64,000 nucleotides of DNA, taken from positions 181,931 through 245,930 of the forward strand of contig CALCCE010000138.1 in the NCBI GenBank assembly GCA_937899835.1, written 5' to 3'. A program made the position numbers and the translations under genes. Shown here in pieces: positions 44,592 to 53,177 of this stretch; position 1 is the first letter of the stretch, and each line of letters begins with the position of its first letter. The notes under the pieces are model-generated. The model had not been told where the DNA came from, searched no databases, and saw only the letters and a list, made by a program, of their open reading frames with translations. This DNA comes from an uncultured Flavobacteriales bacterium (GTDB taxonomy: Bacteria; Bacteroidota; Bacteroidia; Flavobacteriales_G; Salibacteraceae).

Positions 44592-45197
44592 TTAACTAGC
44601 GGCTTCGAATCGACGGGCAACCTCGTCCCAGTTCACCACATTCCAGAAAGCATTGATGTAATCCGGACGGCGGTTTTGGTAATTGAGGTAGTAAGCGTGC
44701 TCCCACACGTCGAGTCCCAGAATTGGGGTTCCTTTCACTTCAGCAATGTCCATCAAGGGATTGTCCTGATTGGCGGTGGAAGTCACTGCAAGGCTACCGT
44801 TCTGTACAATCAACCAAGCCCAACCTGATCCAAATCGAGTAGCGGCAGCACTATTAAATTGCTCTTTCAAGCCATCCAGTGAACCAAAGGCTGCGTTGAT
44901 CGCATCGGCCAATGCACCTGAAGGTGAACCACCTCCATTTGGAGACATCACTGTCCAGAAGAGGGAGTGGTTGTAAAAGCCACCACCGTTGTTCCGCACT
45001 CCGCCAGAGTGTTGGGAGGTATTCCCTAAAATTTCTTCGATAGATTGATTGGCGAGGTCGGAACCGTCAATAGCCGCATTCAGTTTGCTGGTGTATCCTG
45101 CGTGGTGCTTGTCATGGTGGATTTCCATGGTACGGGCATCAATATGTGGTTCGAGAGCATCAAATGCATAAGGTAAGTCGGGAAGCTGAAAAGCCAT
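44592..45197 (-). CDS. sodA: Superoxide dismutase, Fe/Mn family
   Basis: Converts superoxide to hydrogen peroxide and oxygen. The 201-residue protein has all four metal ligands: His27 ([11 protein letters not shown]), His77 (FYNHSLFW), Asp163 and His167 ([11 protein letters not shown]). The GGG-NN...[22 protein letters not shown] segment is typical of the Mn/cambialistic group, but metal choice cannot be fixed from sequence alone. There is no signal peptide, so it is cytoplasmic. A -7 element is 44 bases upstream. A TM2-domain gene follows closely. Confidence 0.96.
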   Translation of the reverse strand: MAFQLPDLPYAFDALEPHIDARTMEIHHDKHHAGYTSKLNAAIDGSDLANQSIEEILGNTSQHSGGVRNNGGGFYNHSLFWTVMSPNGGGSPSGALADAINAAFGSLDGLKEQFNSAAATRFGSGWAWLIVQNGSLAVTSTANQDNPLMDIAEVKGTPILGLDVWEHAYYLNYQNRRPDYINAFWNVVNWDEVARRFEAAS

Positions 45198-45240
45198 GAT
45201 TTACTAGTTTGATTGGTGAAAGGAATAAAAATAAACAGTT

Positions 45241-45248
45241 CAAATATA
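45241..45248 (-). promoter_or_regulatory. -7 promoter element (TATATTTG) of the superoxide dismutase gene
   Basis: Perfect TAnnTTTG on the minus strand, 43 bases upstream of the sod ATG. No obvious -33 TTTG at normal spacing. Confidence 0.5.
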
Positions 45249-45305
45249 GGACATCGCCATGGTTTGAGCTTACGGTATAACATCCAAAGGGAACCCTTGT
45301 TCAGA

Positions 45306-45334
45306 TTGCCCGGATCATTAATTTTCTATCTTTA
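45306..45334 (+). promoter_or_regulatory. Promoter: TTG-N18-TATCTTTA ahead of the small lipoprotein gene
   Basis: -33 TTG (45306-45308) and -7 TATCTTTA (45327-45334; one mismatch) with 18-base spacing, about 30-40 bases upstream of the lipoprotein start. Confidence 0.5.
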
Positions 45335-45373
45335 GCACACTAAAAACTCCATTCAGATTCAATGCAATTCAAG

Positions 45374-45598
45374 ATGAAAAAAGGAATCCACGCGCTATTT
45401 GGCGTGCTCATTTTTGGTCTTGCGGCCTGTGGCAGTGCAGGCGATAGCGAAGCAGACAAAAAACAGGAAGAAATCGAGGCAAAAGCCAAAGAGGAAATGG
45501 CAGACGAGCAAGCAGAGTCGGCCATCGACAAATTAGAAGCTAGCTTTGAGGATTTAGAAGCCGATTCTTCGGAAACCGACTCCACTACGGCCGAATAG
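45374..45598 (+). CDS. Small Glu/Ala-rich lipoprotein
   Basis: A 74-residue lipoprotein: MKKGIHALFGVLIFGLAACG with lipobox LAAC (Cys at residue 19), then a charged helix rich in Glu, Ala, Lys and Asp (KKQEEIEAKAKEEMADEQAESAIDKLEASFEDLEADSS), probably a coiled coil. It has no recognised domain. An in-frame ATG 12 bases upstream is an alternative start. The stop is 2 bases before the minus-strand S41 gene end, so the genes converge. Confidence 0.65.
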   Translation: MKKGIHALFGVLIFGLAACGSAGDSEADKKQEEIEAKAKEEMADEQAESAIDKLEASFEDLEADSSETDSTTAE

Positions 45599-45600
45599 CA

Positions 45601-47214
45601 CTATTTCAATTCTTCAATGGCCCTTAAAATGGTTGGGTCTTGCTGATTGATGATCTGGTAGTACCCTTCTGTACTGAACAGGTTACGCGCGATAAGTGCA
45701 GTCAGCCGGTTTTGAATTAAATACTTACTTCGCTTCAAGTCGTCAAGGTTTCGACGGATGCCGTTTCTCTCTGCGTAATTCAGGAACTCCTCAAACAACT
45801 CATCTGTCATCACAAACACTGATGTGAAAGCTTCTGCGGTTCTATATTGTCCTAAATCAGAGCGTTCCTGGTCTACGTAGTCAAAAGCAAACTGGCTGAT
45901 GATCCCTTCAAACAACAATTCGGTAAAATAAAAGCTACGCCCGGTAGTATCGGGAGGAATGAGAATATCCGGCAAAATTCCTCCACCCCCATAAACGGTT
46001 CTTCCCCCCAGAGTCTCGTGCTTCAAACTATCCGGAAAATCAAGGCTGTCCAAATTGGCATATTGCTCTTTGGCTACCCGATCGTAATAATCGGAATAAT
46101 ACTGTTCTACTCCTTTGTCGTATGGCTTTTGAATACAACGCCCTGAGGGAGTGTAGTAACGTGCGATCGTGAGTCGAGTAGCCGATCCATCCGGCCAGCT
46201 GGATTGCTCCTGCACTAAACCTTTGCCAAAAGACCGCCGGCCCAACAGCATTCCACGGTCATTGTCTTGGATAGCACCTGCCACAATTTCACTGGCAGAG
46301 GCTGATCCTTCGTCAATGAGTACCACCAATTCGCTAGCTTCAAAATTTCCTTCTGCGGTGGCCGTAAAAACTTCTCTGGGACGCGCCCGACCTTCAGTAT
46401 ATAAAATGAGTCGGCCTTCTTCCAAGAGCTCGTCAGCCATTTGAGTGGCTGCTTCAAGGTATCCCCCGCCGTTTCCACGCAAATCAACCACCAGTTTTTC
46501 CAGGCCCTGAGTGCGCAGCATCTCCCCGGCCTCGCGACACTCACGGGCTGGTTCTTAAGAAACCTTGTTCACTTTAATATAACCTATCGTAGGAGCAAGC
46601 ATATAGGCCGCATCAATACTAACAATCGGAATATTGTCTCGCACTATGGAGAACTCAATCAAATTTGCAGAGCCCCTGCGGTGAACACCAACTGTTACTT
46701 CCGATCCTTTCTTTCCCTTGAGTAGAGCCATCACCTTTTTATTGGTAATGCCCACTCCAGCAATCAGTTCACCATTGGCTTTTACAATGCGGTCGCCGGA
46801 TTGAATGCCCACCTTTTCAGAAGGGCCTCCGGAAAGTGGTGAAATGACCACTACCGTATCTTCCTGAATGTTGAATTGTACCCCAATACCTTCAAACTGT
46901 CCTTCCAACGATTCGTTGGCGGCCTGTAATTCTTCGGCAGAAATATAATAGGAGTGTGGATCGAGCTGTTGGAGCAGATGTTGGACCGTTTCATCCACCA
47001 ATTGCTTCCGGCTCACATTATCCACATATTCATGGTCGATGTAATTGATGACATCGTTAATCTTGTCAAATTCCCGGTCTACCCGCAACCCGATCACCGA
47101 TTCGGGATCTTTGGCTACTCTGAAGTTGAGCTGACTCCCAATGAGGATACCTCCAATCAAAACCAACGAAAGGATGGTAGGAGAATAAATAACCGATCTC
47201 TGGGGGCGACTCAT
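45601..47214 (-). pseudogene. S41 C-terminal processing peptidase interrupted by an in-frame TAA
   Basis: A CtpA-like protease in two parts of the same frame. The upstream part (47214-46555) has a membrane anchor (IYSPTILSLVLIGGILIGSQL), YVDNVSRKQLVDETVQHLLQQLDPHSYYI, and a PDZ domain (VVVISPLSGGPSEKVGIQSGDRIVKANGE). It ends at TIGYIKVNKVS and the TAA at 46555-46557. The reading then continues without net shift as EPARECREAGEMLRTQGLEKLVVDLRGNGGG, with nucleophile Ser in GSASASEIVAGA and Lys in FGKGLVQEQ. Spacing across the stop equals that of intact homologues, so either one codon became TAA or two small compensating indels hit a dozen codons. An intact paralogue is at 21180-22850. It is 3 bases downstream of the dCMP deaminase gene. 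Readthrough, pseudogene or sequence error cannot be told apart here. Confidence 0.8.
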
Positions 47215-47217
47215 AAT

Positions 47218-47682
47218 TTAAGCAGATGCATTTGGATCTAAATCAAGCTGAACGACTTCTACACCCGCCTCTTTCAAAAACCGAATTCCAGAATCGTCTT
47301 TGTATTGACGCACATAGACCAACCGGCGAATTCCTGCCTGCAGCACAAGTTTAGAACATTCACGACAAGGTGACAATGTTAGGTATAACGTTGCTCCTAC
47401 CGCATTGTTGGTAGAGCGAGCCACTTTTAGGATCGCGTTGGCTTCGGCATGCAGCACATACCAGTGCGTGTTGCCTGCTTCGTCTTCACAACAATTGGGG
47501 AAACCAGAGGGAGTTCCATTGTAACCATCGGAGATGATCATGCCTTCTTTCACAATGAGGGCACCAACCTGCTTGCGCTTGCAATGGGATAACCTGGCCC
47601 ATTCAAAGGCCATTTTGAGATAGGCCCGGTCGTAGCGTGCTTGCTTCTCTTTGGAATAAATAATGACAGAAGGTGTTTCCAC
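47218..47682 (-). CDS. dCMP deaminase (ComEB-like, zinc-dependent)
   Basis: Deaminates dCMP to dUMP, supplying thymidylate synthesis. The 154-residue form contains the zinc site HAEANAIL (His and catalytic Glu) and PCRECSK (two Cys), plus KRKQVGALIVKEGMIISDGYNGTPSGFPNCCED, the classical dCMP deaminase/ComEB pattern. The preferred start is the GTG at 47682 (ETPSVIIYSKEKQARYDRAYLKMAFEWA). A longer in-frame ATG at 47802 adds 40 residues without family similarity and is less likely. The interrupted S41 protease gene follows 3 bases later, so they share an operon. Confidence 0.9.
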   Translation of the reverse strand: METPSVIIYSKEKQARYDRAYLKMAFEWARLSHCKRKQVGALIVKEGMIISDGYNGTPSGFPNCCEDEAGNTHWYVLHAEANAILKVARSTNNAVGATLYLTLSPCRECSKLVLQAGIRRLVYVRQYKDDSGIRFLKEAGVEVVQLDLDPNASA

Positions 47683-47839
47683 AAAAGAATAATAGAACGG
47701 CAAATTTAAGAATACTTGGCTTCCAATACTGCCCATCCCTTGATTTCGCAGTGAATCAACCGGCCCGGAAGTTTTAACGTTTCCATCAGTAAAAGAATAC
47801 ATTTACCCCTTGACATAAGTCAGATTAAGTCACTTTGAT

Positions 47840-47847
47840 TAAATTTG
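47840..47847 (+). promoter_or_regulatory. -7 promoter element (TAAATTTG) of the following membrane protein gene
   Basis: Perfect TAnnTTTG, 23 bases upstream of the ATG at 47871. The nearest TTG is too far (27 bases). Confidence 0.45.
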
Positions 47848-47870
47848 AAGCCTAACCTATTATCCCTATT

Positions 47871-48389
47871 ATGCGCATTGTTACATTTTTTGTGCTTTTA
47901 ATGGCCTTTGCTTGTGTTCAGCCAGCTCATGCCGCTAAAAAACACAACGCCAATTCAGGCACTACTCCAAGTGGAGCATCCTTGTTTGAGGTGGACGAAG
48001 CGGTTCTTGAAACTGAATTTGCAGAACTCACCCAACTGGAGAACCTTGCTTTGAGTCAATCCATGACCTACTCCGAATTGTTGACTACCCCTACTTTAGC
48101 AGGTGTGGACATTCCCCGCTTGAACGGAATGGAATACAGCGGAGACTGGCGGGATCCGATTCTCAACATGAATCCATTCTGGTTTACTTCTACCGCCACC
48201 TGCCTTTCCTGGTTGTTAGGCTTAGGTTGCGTAGCCGGACCTGTTGCAGTTATTTATGTTTATGTCGACACGGGTAACGATAAGTCGGCTGCTGTTTCAT
48301 CTGGTTTGGGTTGTGTTTTGGGTAACCTGCCAGCAGCCATCGGTTACATATTGTATATAGCACTGGTGGTATCGGTGAACAGCGCCTGA
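47871..48389 (+). CDS. Exported membrane protein of unknown function
   Basis: I do not recognise this 172-residue protein. Residues 1-22 form a signal peptide (MRIVTFFVLLMAFACVQPAHAA). A soluble region (about 25-100) contains an acidic helix (FEVDEAVLETEFAELTQLENLALS). Two hydrophobic helices follow (about 103-125, TATCLSWLLGLGCVAGPVAVIYVY, and about 138-168, SSGLGCVLGNLPAAIGYILYIALVVSV) with three Cys. It is followed by a clear terminator and is flanked by dCMP deaminase (divergent) and tRNA-Leu, so it forms its own transcript. Confidence 0.65.
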   Translation: MRIVTFFVLLMAFACVQPAHAAKKHNANSGTTPSGASLFEVDEAVLETEFAELTQLENLALSQSMTYSELLTTPTLAGVDIPRLNGMEYSGDWRDPILNMNPFWFTSTATCLSWLLGLGCVAGPVAVIYVYVDTGNDKSAAVSSGLGCVLGNLPAAIGYILYIALVVSVNSA

Positions 48390-48413
48390 GTTTACAAAAA
48401 GATTTTAATGAAG

Positions 48414-48448
48414 AACGCCAAGAGCAGCTTTGCTTTTGGCGTTTTTTT
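48414..48448 (+). terminator. Intrinsic terminator after the unknown membrane protein gene
   Basis: AACGCCAA (48414-48421) pairs with TTGGCGTT (48436-48443), with a further small AGC/GCT stem inside the loop, followed by a run of T. Confidence 0.85.
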
Positions 48449-48502
48449 ATGGTGCTTTTACCAACAAAAAACGGGAACGCTTCGAAAAGCATTCCCGCTG
48501 TG

Positions 48503-48586
48503 TACCCAGGGTGGGAATCGAACCCACACTCTGTTACCAGATCTGGATTTTGAATCCAGCGCGTCTACCAATTCCGCCACCTGGGC
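48503..48586 (-). tRNA. tRNA-Leu (anticodon CAA)
   Basis: An 84-base class II tRNA on the minus strand. The acceptor stem GCCCAGG pairs with CCTGGGT (G1-T72 wobble) and the discriminator is A73. The D-arm is GGCGGAATTGGTAGACGC. The anticodon arm CTGGA-TTCAAAA-TCCAG has CAA at positions 34-36. A long variable arm (TCTGGTAACAGA region) and the T-arm GTGGGTTCGATTCCCAC follow. The 3' CCA is not encoded. It decodes UUG leucine codons. Its own promoter lies just upstream. Confidence 0.95.
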
Positions 48587-48612
48587 AAGTGGTGCTGCTG
48601 TAGACAGGAGGG

Positions 48613-48643
48613 CAAAATTATTCATTTGTTTGAAGGCGCCAAA
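48613..48643 (-). promoter_or_regulatory. Promoter of tRNA-Leu: TTTG-N19-TAATTTTG
   Basis: On the minus strand -33 TTTG (48640-48643) and -7 TAATTTTG (48613-48620) at 19-base spacing, 26 bases before the tRNA 5' end. Very good consensus match. Confidence 0.75.
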
Positions 48644-48681
48644 ACAAATCCACGCGAAGGCTCAAGATTTTATAGAGCGAT

Positions 48682-48714
48682 TTTGGCAGATTACACTCAA
48701 AATCAATAAATTTG
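48682..48714 (+). promoter_or_regulatory. Promoter of prs: TTTG-N21-TAAATTTG
   Basis: -33 TTTG (48682-48685) and -7 TAAATTTG (48707-48714), 21-base spacing, 32 bases upstream of the prs ATG. Confidence 0.7.
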
Positions 48715-48746
48715 CAGCCCTTTTAACGTGAGATACAGGGACATTC

Positions 48747-49679
48747 ATGGCTTCCAGCGTCAAACTTTTTGCCGGTACAGCTTCTTCGGAGCTGGCAACA
48801 CAGATTGCCAATAGTTTTGGTCAAGGTCTGGGTAATGTGAAAATGCAACGGTTCAGCGATGGCGAATTTCAGCCGTCGTTTGAGGAAACCGTCCGCGGAA
48901 GTGATGTTTTCGTCATTCAGTCTACCTTTCCGCCTACCGACAATCTTTTTGAAGTATTGCAAATGATAGATGCCGCCAAGCGCTCTTCTGCCAATACCAT
49001 TGTTGCGGTAATTCCTTACTTCGGATTTGCCCGCCAGGATCGGAAAGACAAACCACGTGTGTCGATCGGATCGAAGATGGTGGCCAATTTGTTATCGGCG
49101 GCAGGTGTTACCCGGGTGATGACCATGGATTTACATGCCGATCAAATCCAGGGTTTCTTCGAAGTACCGGTAGATCATCTTTTCGCTTCGTCTATTTTCA
49201 TTCCATATGTTGAAAGCCTCGGCCTTGACAACATGGTGATCGCAGCCCCGGATACGGGTGGCACTAAACGTGCAAATGCGTATGCGAAGCACCTCAATGT
49301 AGGAATGGCCATCTGTTACAAGCAGCGCAAGCAAGCCAATGTAGTAGAAGACATGACCGTAATTGGCGATGTGGAAGGCAAAGACGTTGTTTTAGTAGAT
49401 GACATTGTAGACACTGCCGGAACATTGACCAAAGCGGCTGAAATGATGTTTGATCATGGCGCCACCAGTGTTAGAGCCATCTGTACTCACCCAGTACTTT
49501 CTGGTCCGGCTTATGAGCGGATCGAGAATTCAAAATTGACCGAACTTATCGTAACCGATACCATTCCTTTGCGGCAGCAAAGCCCAAAGATCAAGGTGCT
49601 TTCGGTAGCAGATTTATTTGCCAAAGTCATCAACAATGTGGCAACTCATCGCTCCATTAGCTCCCACTTTATTATCTAA
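48747..49679 (+). CDS. prs: Ribose-phosphate diphosphokinase (PRPP synthase)
   Basis: Makes PRPP from ribose-5-phosphate and ATP for nucleotide, His and Trp synthesis. The 310-residue product has the N-terminal KLFAGTASSELATQIANSFG...RFSDGEFQPSFEETVRGSDVFVIQ, the ATP-binding FARQDRKDKPRVSIGSKMVANLL, the DLHADQIQGFF motif and the PRPP loop VVLVDDIVDTAGT. All expected sites are present. It leads a prs-rplY-pth run in the same direction with short spacers, the common Bacteroidota arrangement. Confidence 0.97.
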   Translation: MASSVKLFAGTASSELATQIANSFGQGLGNVKMQRFSDGEFQPSFEETVRGSDVFVIQSTFPPTDNLFEVLQMIDAAKRSSANTIVAVIPYFGFARQDRKDKPRVSIGSKMVANLLSAAGVTRVMTMDLHADQIQGFFEVPVDHLFASSIFIPYVESLGLDNMVIAAPDTGGTKRANAYAKHLNVGMAICYKQRKQANVVEDMTVIGDVEGKDVVLVDDIVDTAGTLTKAAEMMFDHGATSVRAICTHPVLSGPAYERIENSKLTELIVTDTIPLRQQSPKIKVLSVADLFAKVINNVATHRSISSHFII

Positions 49680-49706
49680 TTGCAGAATCACTAAACCACG
49701 TTCACT

Positions 49707-50306
49707 ATGAAATCGATTACCCTCCAGGGAACTGCCCGCGAACAGGTTGGAAAAAAAGAGACCAAGCTTCTTCGTAACGAGGGAAATGTTCCCTGCGTGC
49801 TCTACGGAGGAGAAGAAACCATCCATTTTTATGTTGACGAGCGCGCACTTCATCCGCTGCTCTTTACCCCGGATGTTTTCCTGGTGAACATTGAAATTGG
49901 TGGTAATACCCATCAAGGTGTGATGCAGGAAACGCAATTTCATCCAGTAACTGACCGCGCTTTGCACGTAGATTTCGTTGCAGTGCATGAAGATAAGCCC
50001 GTATCGGTAGCGCTTCCCGTTATCCTTACCGGAACATCTCCTGGTGTACGTGCTGGTGGAAAACTCCGCCTCAACTCTCGTAAACTGAAAGTAAAAGGCT
50101 TAGCAGCTAAGCTTCCCGATGCCATTGAGGTTGACATTTCTAAGCTCAAAATCGGACAATCGGTAAAGCTTGGAACGCTGCATGTAGAAGGCCTTGAATT
50201 TTTGGAGTCTCCGAACAACGTGGTAGTAGCTGTTAAAACTTCGCGTAAAGCGATGATGGCTGCCGACTCCGAAGAGGAGGAAGAAGAAGCTCCTGCTGAG
50301 GCTTAA
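49707..50306 (+). CDS. rplY: 50S ribosomal protein L25 / Ctc (TL5 type)
   Basis: Binds the 5S rRNA loop in the large ribosomal subunit. The 199-residue protein combines the L25 N-terminal domain (MKSITLQGTAREQVGKKETKLLRNEGNVPCVLYGGEE) with the TL5/CTC C-terminal beta domain (HEDKPVSVALPVILTGTSPGVRAGGKLRLNSRKLKVKGLAAKLPDAIEVDISKLKIGQSV). It ends in an acidic tail of consecutive Glu (EEEEEEAPAEA), frequent in this phylum. It begins 27 bases after prs; pth follows 36 bases later. Confidence 0.95.
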   Translation: MKSITLQGTAREQVGKKETKLLRNEGNVPCVLYGGEETIHFYVDERALHPLLFTPDVFLVNIEIGGNTHQGVMQETQFHPVTDRALHVDFVAVHEDKPVSVALPVILTGTSPGVRAGGKLRLNSRKLKVKGLAAKLPDAIEVDISKLKIGQSVKLGTLHVEGLEFLESPNNVVVAVKTSRKAMMAADSEEEEEEAPAEA

Positions 50307-50342
50307 GCGATTATCTTGTTCCGTCTACCGTTTTTCTGATCC

Positions 50343-50906
50343 ATGAAATTTCTTATCGCCGGATTGGGAAATATTGGTAGTGAGTACGAGGATACGCGCC
50401 ACAATATTGGTTTTTTAGCATTAGATGCATTAGCGCGTGACGCCGGAATCACATTCGATTCTGGGCGTCACGCTTTTTTTTCTACCTATCGCTTCAAAGG
50501 CCGCACTTTTATTCTTGTGAAGCCCACCACTTACATGAACCTAAGTGGCAAGGCCATCAATTACTGGCTTCAGCAAGAAAAAATCCCTCACGATCGCCTG
50601 CTGGTGATCACCGACGACCTTGCGCTACCTTTTGGCACCCTACGCCTGCGGGCCAAAGGCAGTGATGGTGGACACAATGGCCTGAAAAATATCAACCAGG
50701 TTTTGGGCCGAAACGATTATGCACGCTTGCGTTTCGGCATCGGAAATAATTTTCAAAAAGGACGACAAATCAACTACGTTCTCAACGCCTGGACCGACGA
50801 AGAAAACGAGGCCCTTCCTGAAAGATTGACTAAAATCGGGGATGCTATTCGAAGCTTTGGTACCGTTGGTGTGAACCGTACCATGTCCGATTTCAACGGA
50901 AAGTAA
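50343..50906 (+). CDS. pth: Peptidyl-tRNA hydrolase
   Basis: Releases tRNA from peptidyl-tRNA that drops off the ribosome. The 187 residues show MKFLIAGLGNIGSEYEDTRHNIGFLALDALA (catalytic His in RHNIG, Asn in GLGN), KPTTYMNLSGKAINYW, the catalytic Asp in LLVITDDLALPFGTLRLR, and GSDGGHNGLKNI, all canonical. It is the last gene of the prs-rplY-pth run; glyS converges 34 bases away without a strong terminator. Confidence 0.97.
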   Translation: MKFLIAGLGNIGSEYEDTRHNIGFLALDALARDAGITFDSGRHAFFSTYRFKGRTFILVKPTTYMNLSGKAINYWLQQEKIPHDRLLVITDDLALPFGTLRLRAKGSDGGHNGLKNINQVLGRNDYARLRFGIGNNFQKGRQINYVLNAWTDEENEALPERLTKIGDAIRSFGTVGVNRTMSDFNGK

Positions 50907-50940
50907 TTGCTTTCCCTCCCGTAATGTTTATGCAATAAAA

Positions 50941-52485
50941 TTATTCGGCAGGCATCAACAGCTTGCTGAGGCTCACCTTCTCGCCTACAATTCGTGGTAG
51001 TTCGGCAATGGCTACGCGTTCCTGGTTCATGGAATCACGCTCACGGATCGTAACGGTGTTGTCTTCCAATGTTTGGTGGTCAATGGTCACACAATAGGGC
51101 GTTCCAATCGCATCCTGACGCCGGTAGCGCTTTCCAATCGCATCTTTTTCCTCATACATGCAATTGTGGTCGATCTTGAGCGCATTCATGATTTCCCGTG
51201 CCTTGTCGGGCAATCCATCTTTTTTGGTCAATGGCAGAACAGCTACCTTGTATGGAGCCAGTGCTGGCGCCATTTTCAAGACAACACGCTCTGAGCCATC
51301 TTCGAGGGTTTCCTCGGTATAGGCATTGGAAAGCACTGCTAAAAACAAACGGTCGAGCCCGATGGAGGTTTCTACCACGTAAGGAACGTAGTTGCGGTTT
51401 TCTTCAGGGTCGAAGAATTGCAGTTTTTTGCCCGAGTGCTCTTCGTGCGAAGTCAAGTCGAAATCGGTGCGCGAATGAATGCCTTCCAGCTCTTTGAAGC
51501 CCATTGGGAAACGGAACTCGATGTCGCAAGCCATATCGGCATAATGGGCGGTTTTTAAGTGGTCGTGGAAGCGGTAATCTTCCGCTTGTATGCCCAAGGC
51601 ATGGTGCCAGGCCAGTCGGGTTTTCTTCCAGTAGTCGTACCATTCTTTTTGCGTCCCCGGCTTCACGAAAAATTGCATTTCCATTTGCTCGAACTCGCGC
51701 ATCCTGAAGATGAACTGACGGGCTACAATTTCATTTCTGAAAGCCTTACCGATTTGTGCAATTCCAAACGGCAGTTTCATTCTACCCGTTTTTTGCACGT
51801 TGAGGTAGTTCACAAAAATTCCCTGTGCAGTTTCAGGACGCAAGTAAATGGTAGTGGACTCGTCAGCTACAGAACCCAGTTCGGTGCCAAACATCAGGTT
51901 AAACTGCCGCACATCGGTCCAGTTGCGCGAACCGGAAATCGGATCGGCGATGCCTAAATCTTCGATCAAAGCTTTGAAACCGGGCAAATCGCTGTTTTCC
52001 TGCACTCCCTTGAGGCGGGACTCTATATCGGCAATTTGATCGCGATACCCTTTTACCCTTGGGTTGGTTTCCTTGAACATCTCTGCATCGAAGCTATCGC
52101 CGAAACGTTTAGCGGCTTTCTTCACCTCTTTTGCAATCTTCGCTTCGATTTTGCCCATGTGCTCTTCCACCAGCACATCAGCCCGGTAGCGCTTCTTGGA
52201 ATCTTTGTTGTCGATTAGCGGATCGTTAAAAGCATCTACGTGCCCCGAAGCTTTCCAAACTTTGGGATGCATGAATATGGAAGAGTCGATGCCTACAATG
52301 TTTTCATGCATGCGTACCATAGCCGCCCACCAATACTGACGAAGGTTGTTCTTCAGCTCGGCTCCATTTTGTCCATAATCATAGACTGCCCCGAGGCCGT
52401 CGTAAATATCGCTGGAGCGGAATACGAATCCATATTCTTTGGCGTGTGCAATGATTTTTTTCAGGGAATCTTCAGATACGGCCAT
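50941..52485 (-). CDS. glyS: Glycine--tRNA ligase (dimeric class II type)
   Basis: Charges tRNA-Gly. The 514-residue protein is the single-chain class II form found in Bacteroidota. An N-terminal YGFVFRSSDIYDGLGAVYDYGQNGAELKNNLRQYWW contains the motif 1 area. A motif 2-like block FGIAQIGKAFRNEIVARQFIFRMREFEQMEMQFF follows, and the motif 3 region is PYVVETSIGLDRLFLAVL. A C-terminal anticodon-binding domain (PYKVAVLPLTKKDGLPDKAREIMNAL) ends the protein. A DUF3109 gene is divergent from it. A good -7 element lies 23 bases upstream of the ATG. Confidence 0.96.
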   Translation of the reverse strand: MAVSEDSLKKIIAHAKEYGFVFRSSDIYDGLGAVYDYGQNGAELKNNLRQYWWAAMVRMHENIVGIDSSIFMHPKVWKASGHVDAFNDPLIDNKDSKKRYRADVLVEEHMGKIEAKIAKEVKKAAKRFGDSFDAEMFKETNPRVKGYRDQIADIESRLKGVQENSDLPGFKALIEDLGIADPISGSRNWTDVRQFNLMFGTELGSVADESTTIYLRPETAQGIFVNYLNVQKTGRMKLPFGIAQIGKAFRNEIVARQFIFRMREFEQMEMQFFVKPGTQKEWYDYWKKTRLAWHHALGIQAEDYRFHDHLKTAHYADMACDIEFRFPMGFKELEGIHSRTDFDLTSHEEHSGKKLQFFDPEENRNYVPYVVETSIGLDRLFLAVLSNAYTEETLEDGSERVVLKMAPALAPYKVAVLPLTKKDGLPDKAREIMNALKIDHNCMYEEKDAIGKRYRRQDAIGTPYCVTIDHQTLEDNTVTIRERDSMNQERVAIAELPRIVGEKVSLSKLLMPAE

Positions 52486-52507
52486 GGTAAAGGGTTGTTT
52501 GCGGAGC

Positions 52508-52515
52508 CAAAAGTA
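52508..52515 (-). promoter_or_regulatory. -7 promoter element (TACTTTTG) of glyS
   Basis: Perfect TAnnTTTG on the minus strand; a CTTG lies about 22 bases further upstream as a possible -33 box. Confidence 0.5.
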
Positions 52516-52582
52516 ACCATTACCAACAATGCTCCGACAAGATAGAACTCGGATTCTTCCACCTTTCCTCTCCGGTGATTAG

Positions 52583-52590
52583 TAACTTTG
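52583..52590 (+). promoter_or_regulatory. -7 promoter element (TAACTTTG) of the DUF3109 gene
   Basis: Perfect TAnnTTTG ending 5 bases before the ATG at 52596. It lies downstream of the in-frame GTG at 52575, which argues that translation starts at 52596 from a nearly leaderless mRNA. Confidence 0.55.
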
Positions 52591-52595
52591 AATTC

Positions 52596-53177
52596 ATGAT
52601 TCAGATCGACGACACCATCGTTTCCTTGGAGTTGCTGCAAAAAAAGTTTGTGTGCGACCTGAGCGCCTGCAAAGGCGCTTGCTGTGTAGAAGGAGACGAA
52701 GGCGCCCCGCTTGAGGATGCAGAACGGGATGAATTGGACTTGATCTATGAAAAAGTAAAACCCTTTTTACGGCCCGAGGGCATTGCCGCCATCGAAGAAC
52801 AAGGAACTTGGGTCAGAGATCAATTCGACGAAGATTACGTTACTCCGCTGGTGAACGAACAAGAGTGTGCCTACGTTACCTTCGACGATAAAGGCACGGC
52901 CCTGTGTGGTATCGAGCAAGCCTACCGAGCAGGAGTGGTTGATTTTTACAAACCCATCTCTTGTCACTTGTACCCGATTCGAATTTCGAAATATCAGGAT
53001 TTCGAGGCACTGAATTATGACCAATGGAAGATTTGCGACCCTGCTCGCAGCTGCGGCATGCAACTGGAGGTGAAGGTGTACCGGTTTTTAAAACCGGCCA
53101 TTATCCGCAAATATGGAGAGGAGTACTACACTAAATTAGAAGCTGCCGACGAGCTTGCTAAAAATTTGGTGGATTAA
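52596..53177 (+). CDS. DUF3109 family cysteine-rich protein
   Basis: A 193-residue cytoplasmic protein. It matches DUF3109: MIQIDDTIVSLELLQKKFVCDLSACKGACCVEGDEGAPL, ECAYVTFDDKGTALCGIEQAY, KPISCHLYPIRISKY and the CDPARSCGMQLEVKVYRFLK ending. Its eight Cys in C-x5-C-x3-CC and later Cys patterns resemble an iron-sulfur or zinc cluster protein (YkgJ-like). The biochemical role is unknown. The start was chosen by family N-terminus and promoter position. It is divergent from glyS. Confidence 0.85.
   Translation: MIQIDDTIVSLELLQKKFVCDLSACKGACCVEGDEGAPLEDAERDELDLIYEKVKPFLRPEGIAAIEEQGTWVRDQFDEDYVTPLVNEQECAYVTFDDKGTALCGIEQAYRAGVVDFYKPISCHLYPIRISKYQDFEALNYDQWKICDPARSCGMQLEVKVYRFLKPAIIRKYGEEYYTKLEAADELAKNLVD

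Noticed and set aside
47683..47802. Forty-residue N-terminal extension of dCMP deaminase
   Set aside because: No family similarity in the extension; the GTG at 47682 lies immediately before the conserved start of the enzyme.
52575..52595. GTG at 52575 as start of the DUF3109 protein
   Set aside because: The -7 element TAACTTTG lies after it, and family proteins begin at the MIQIDDT position.
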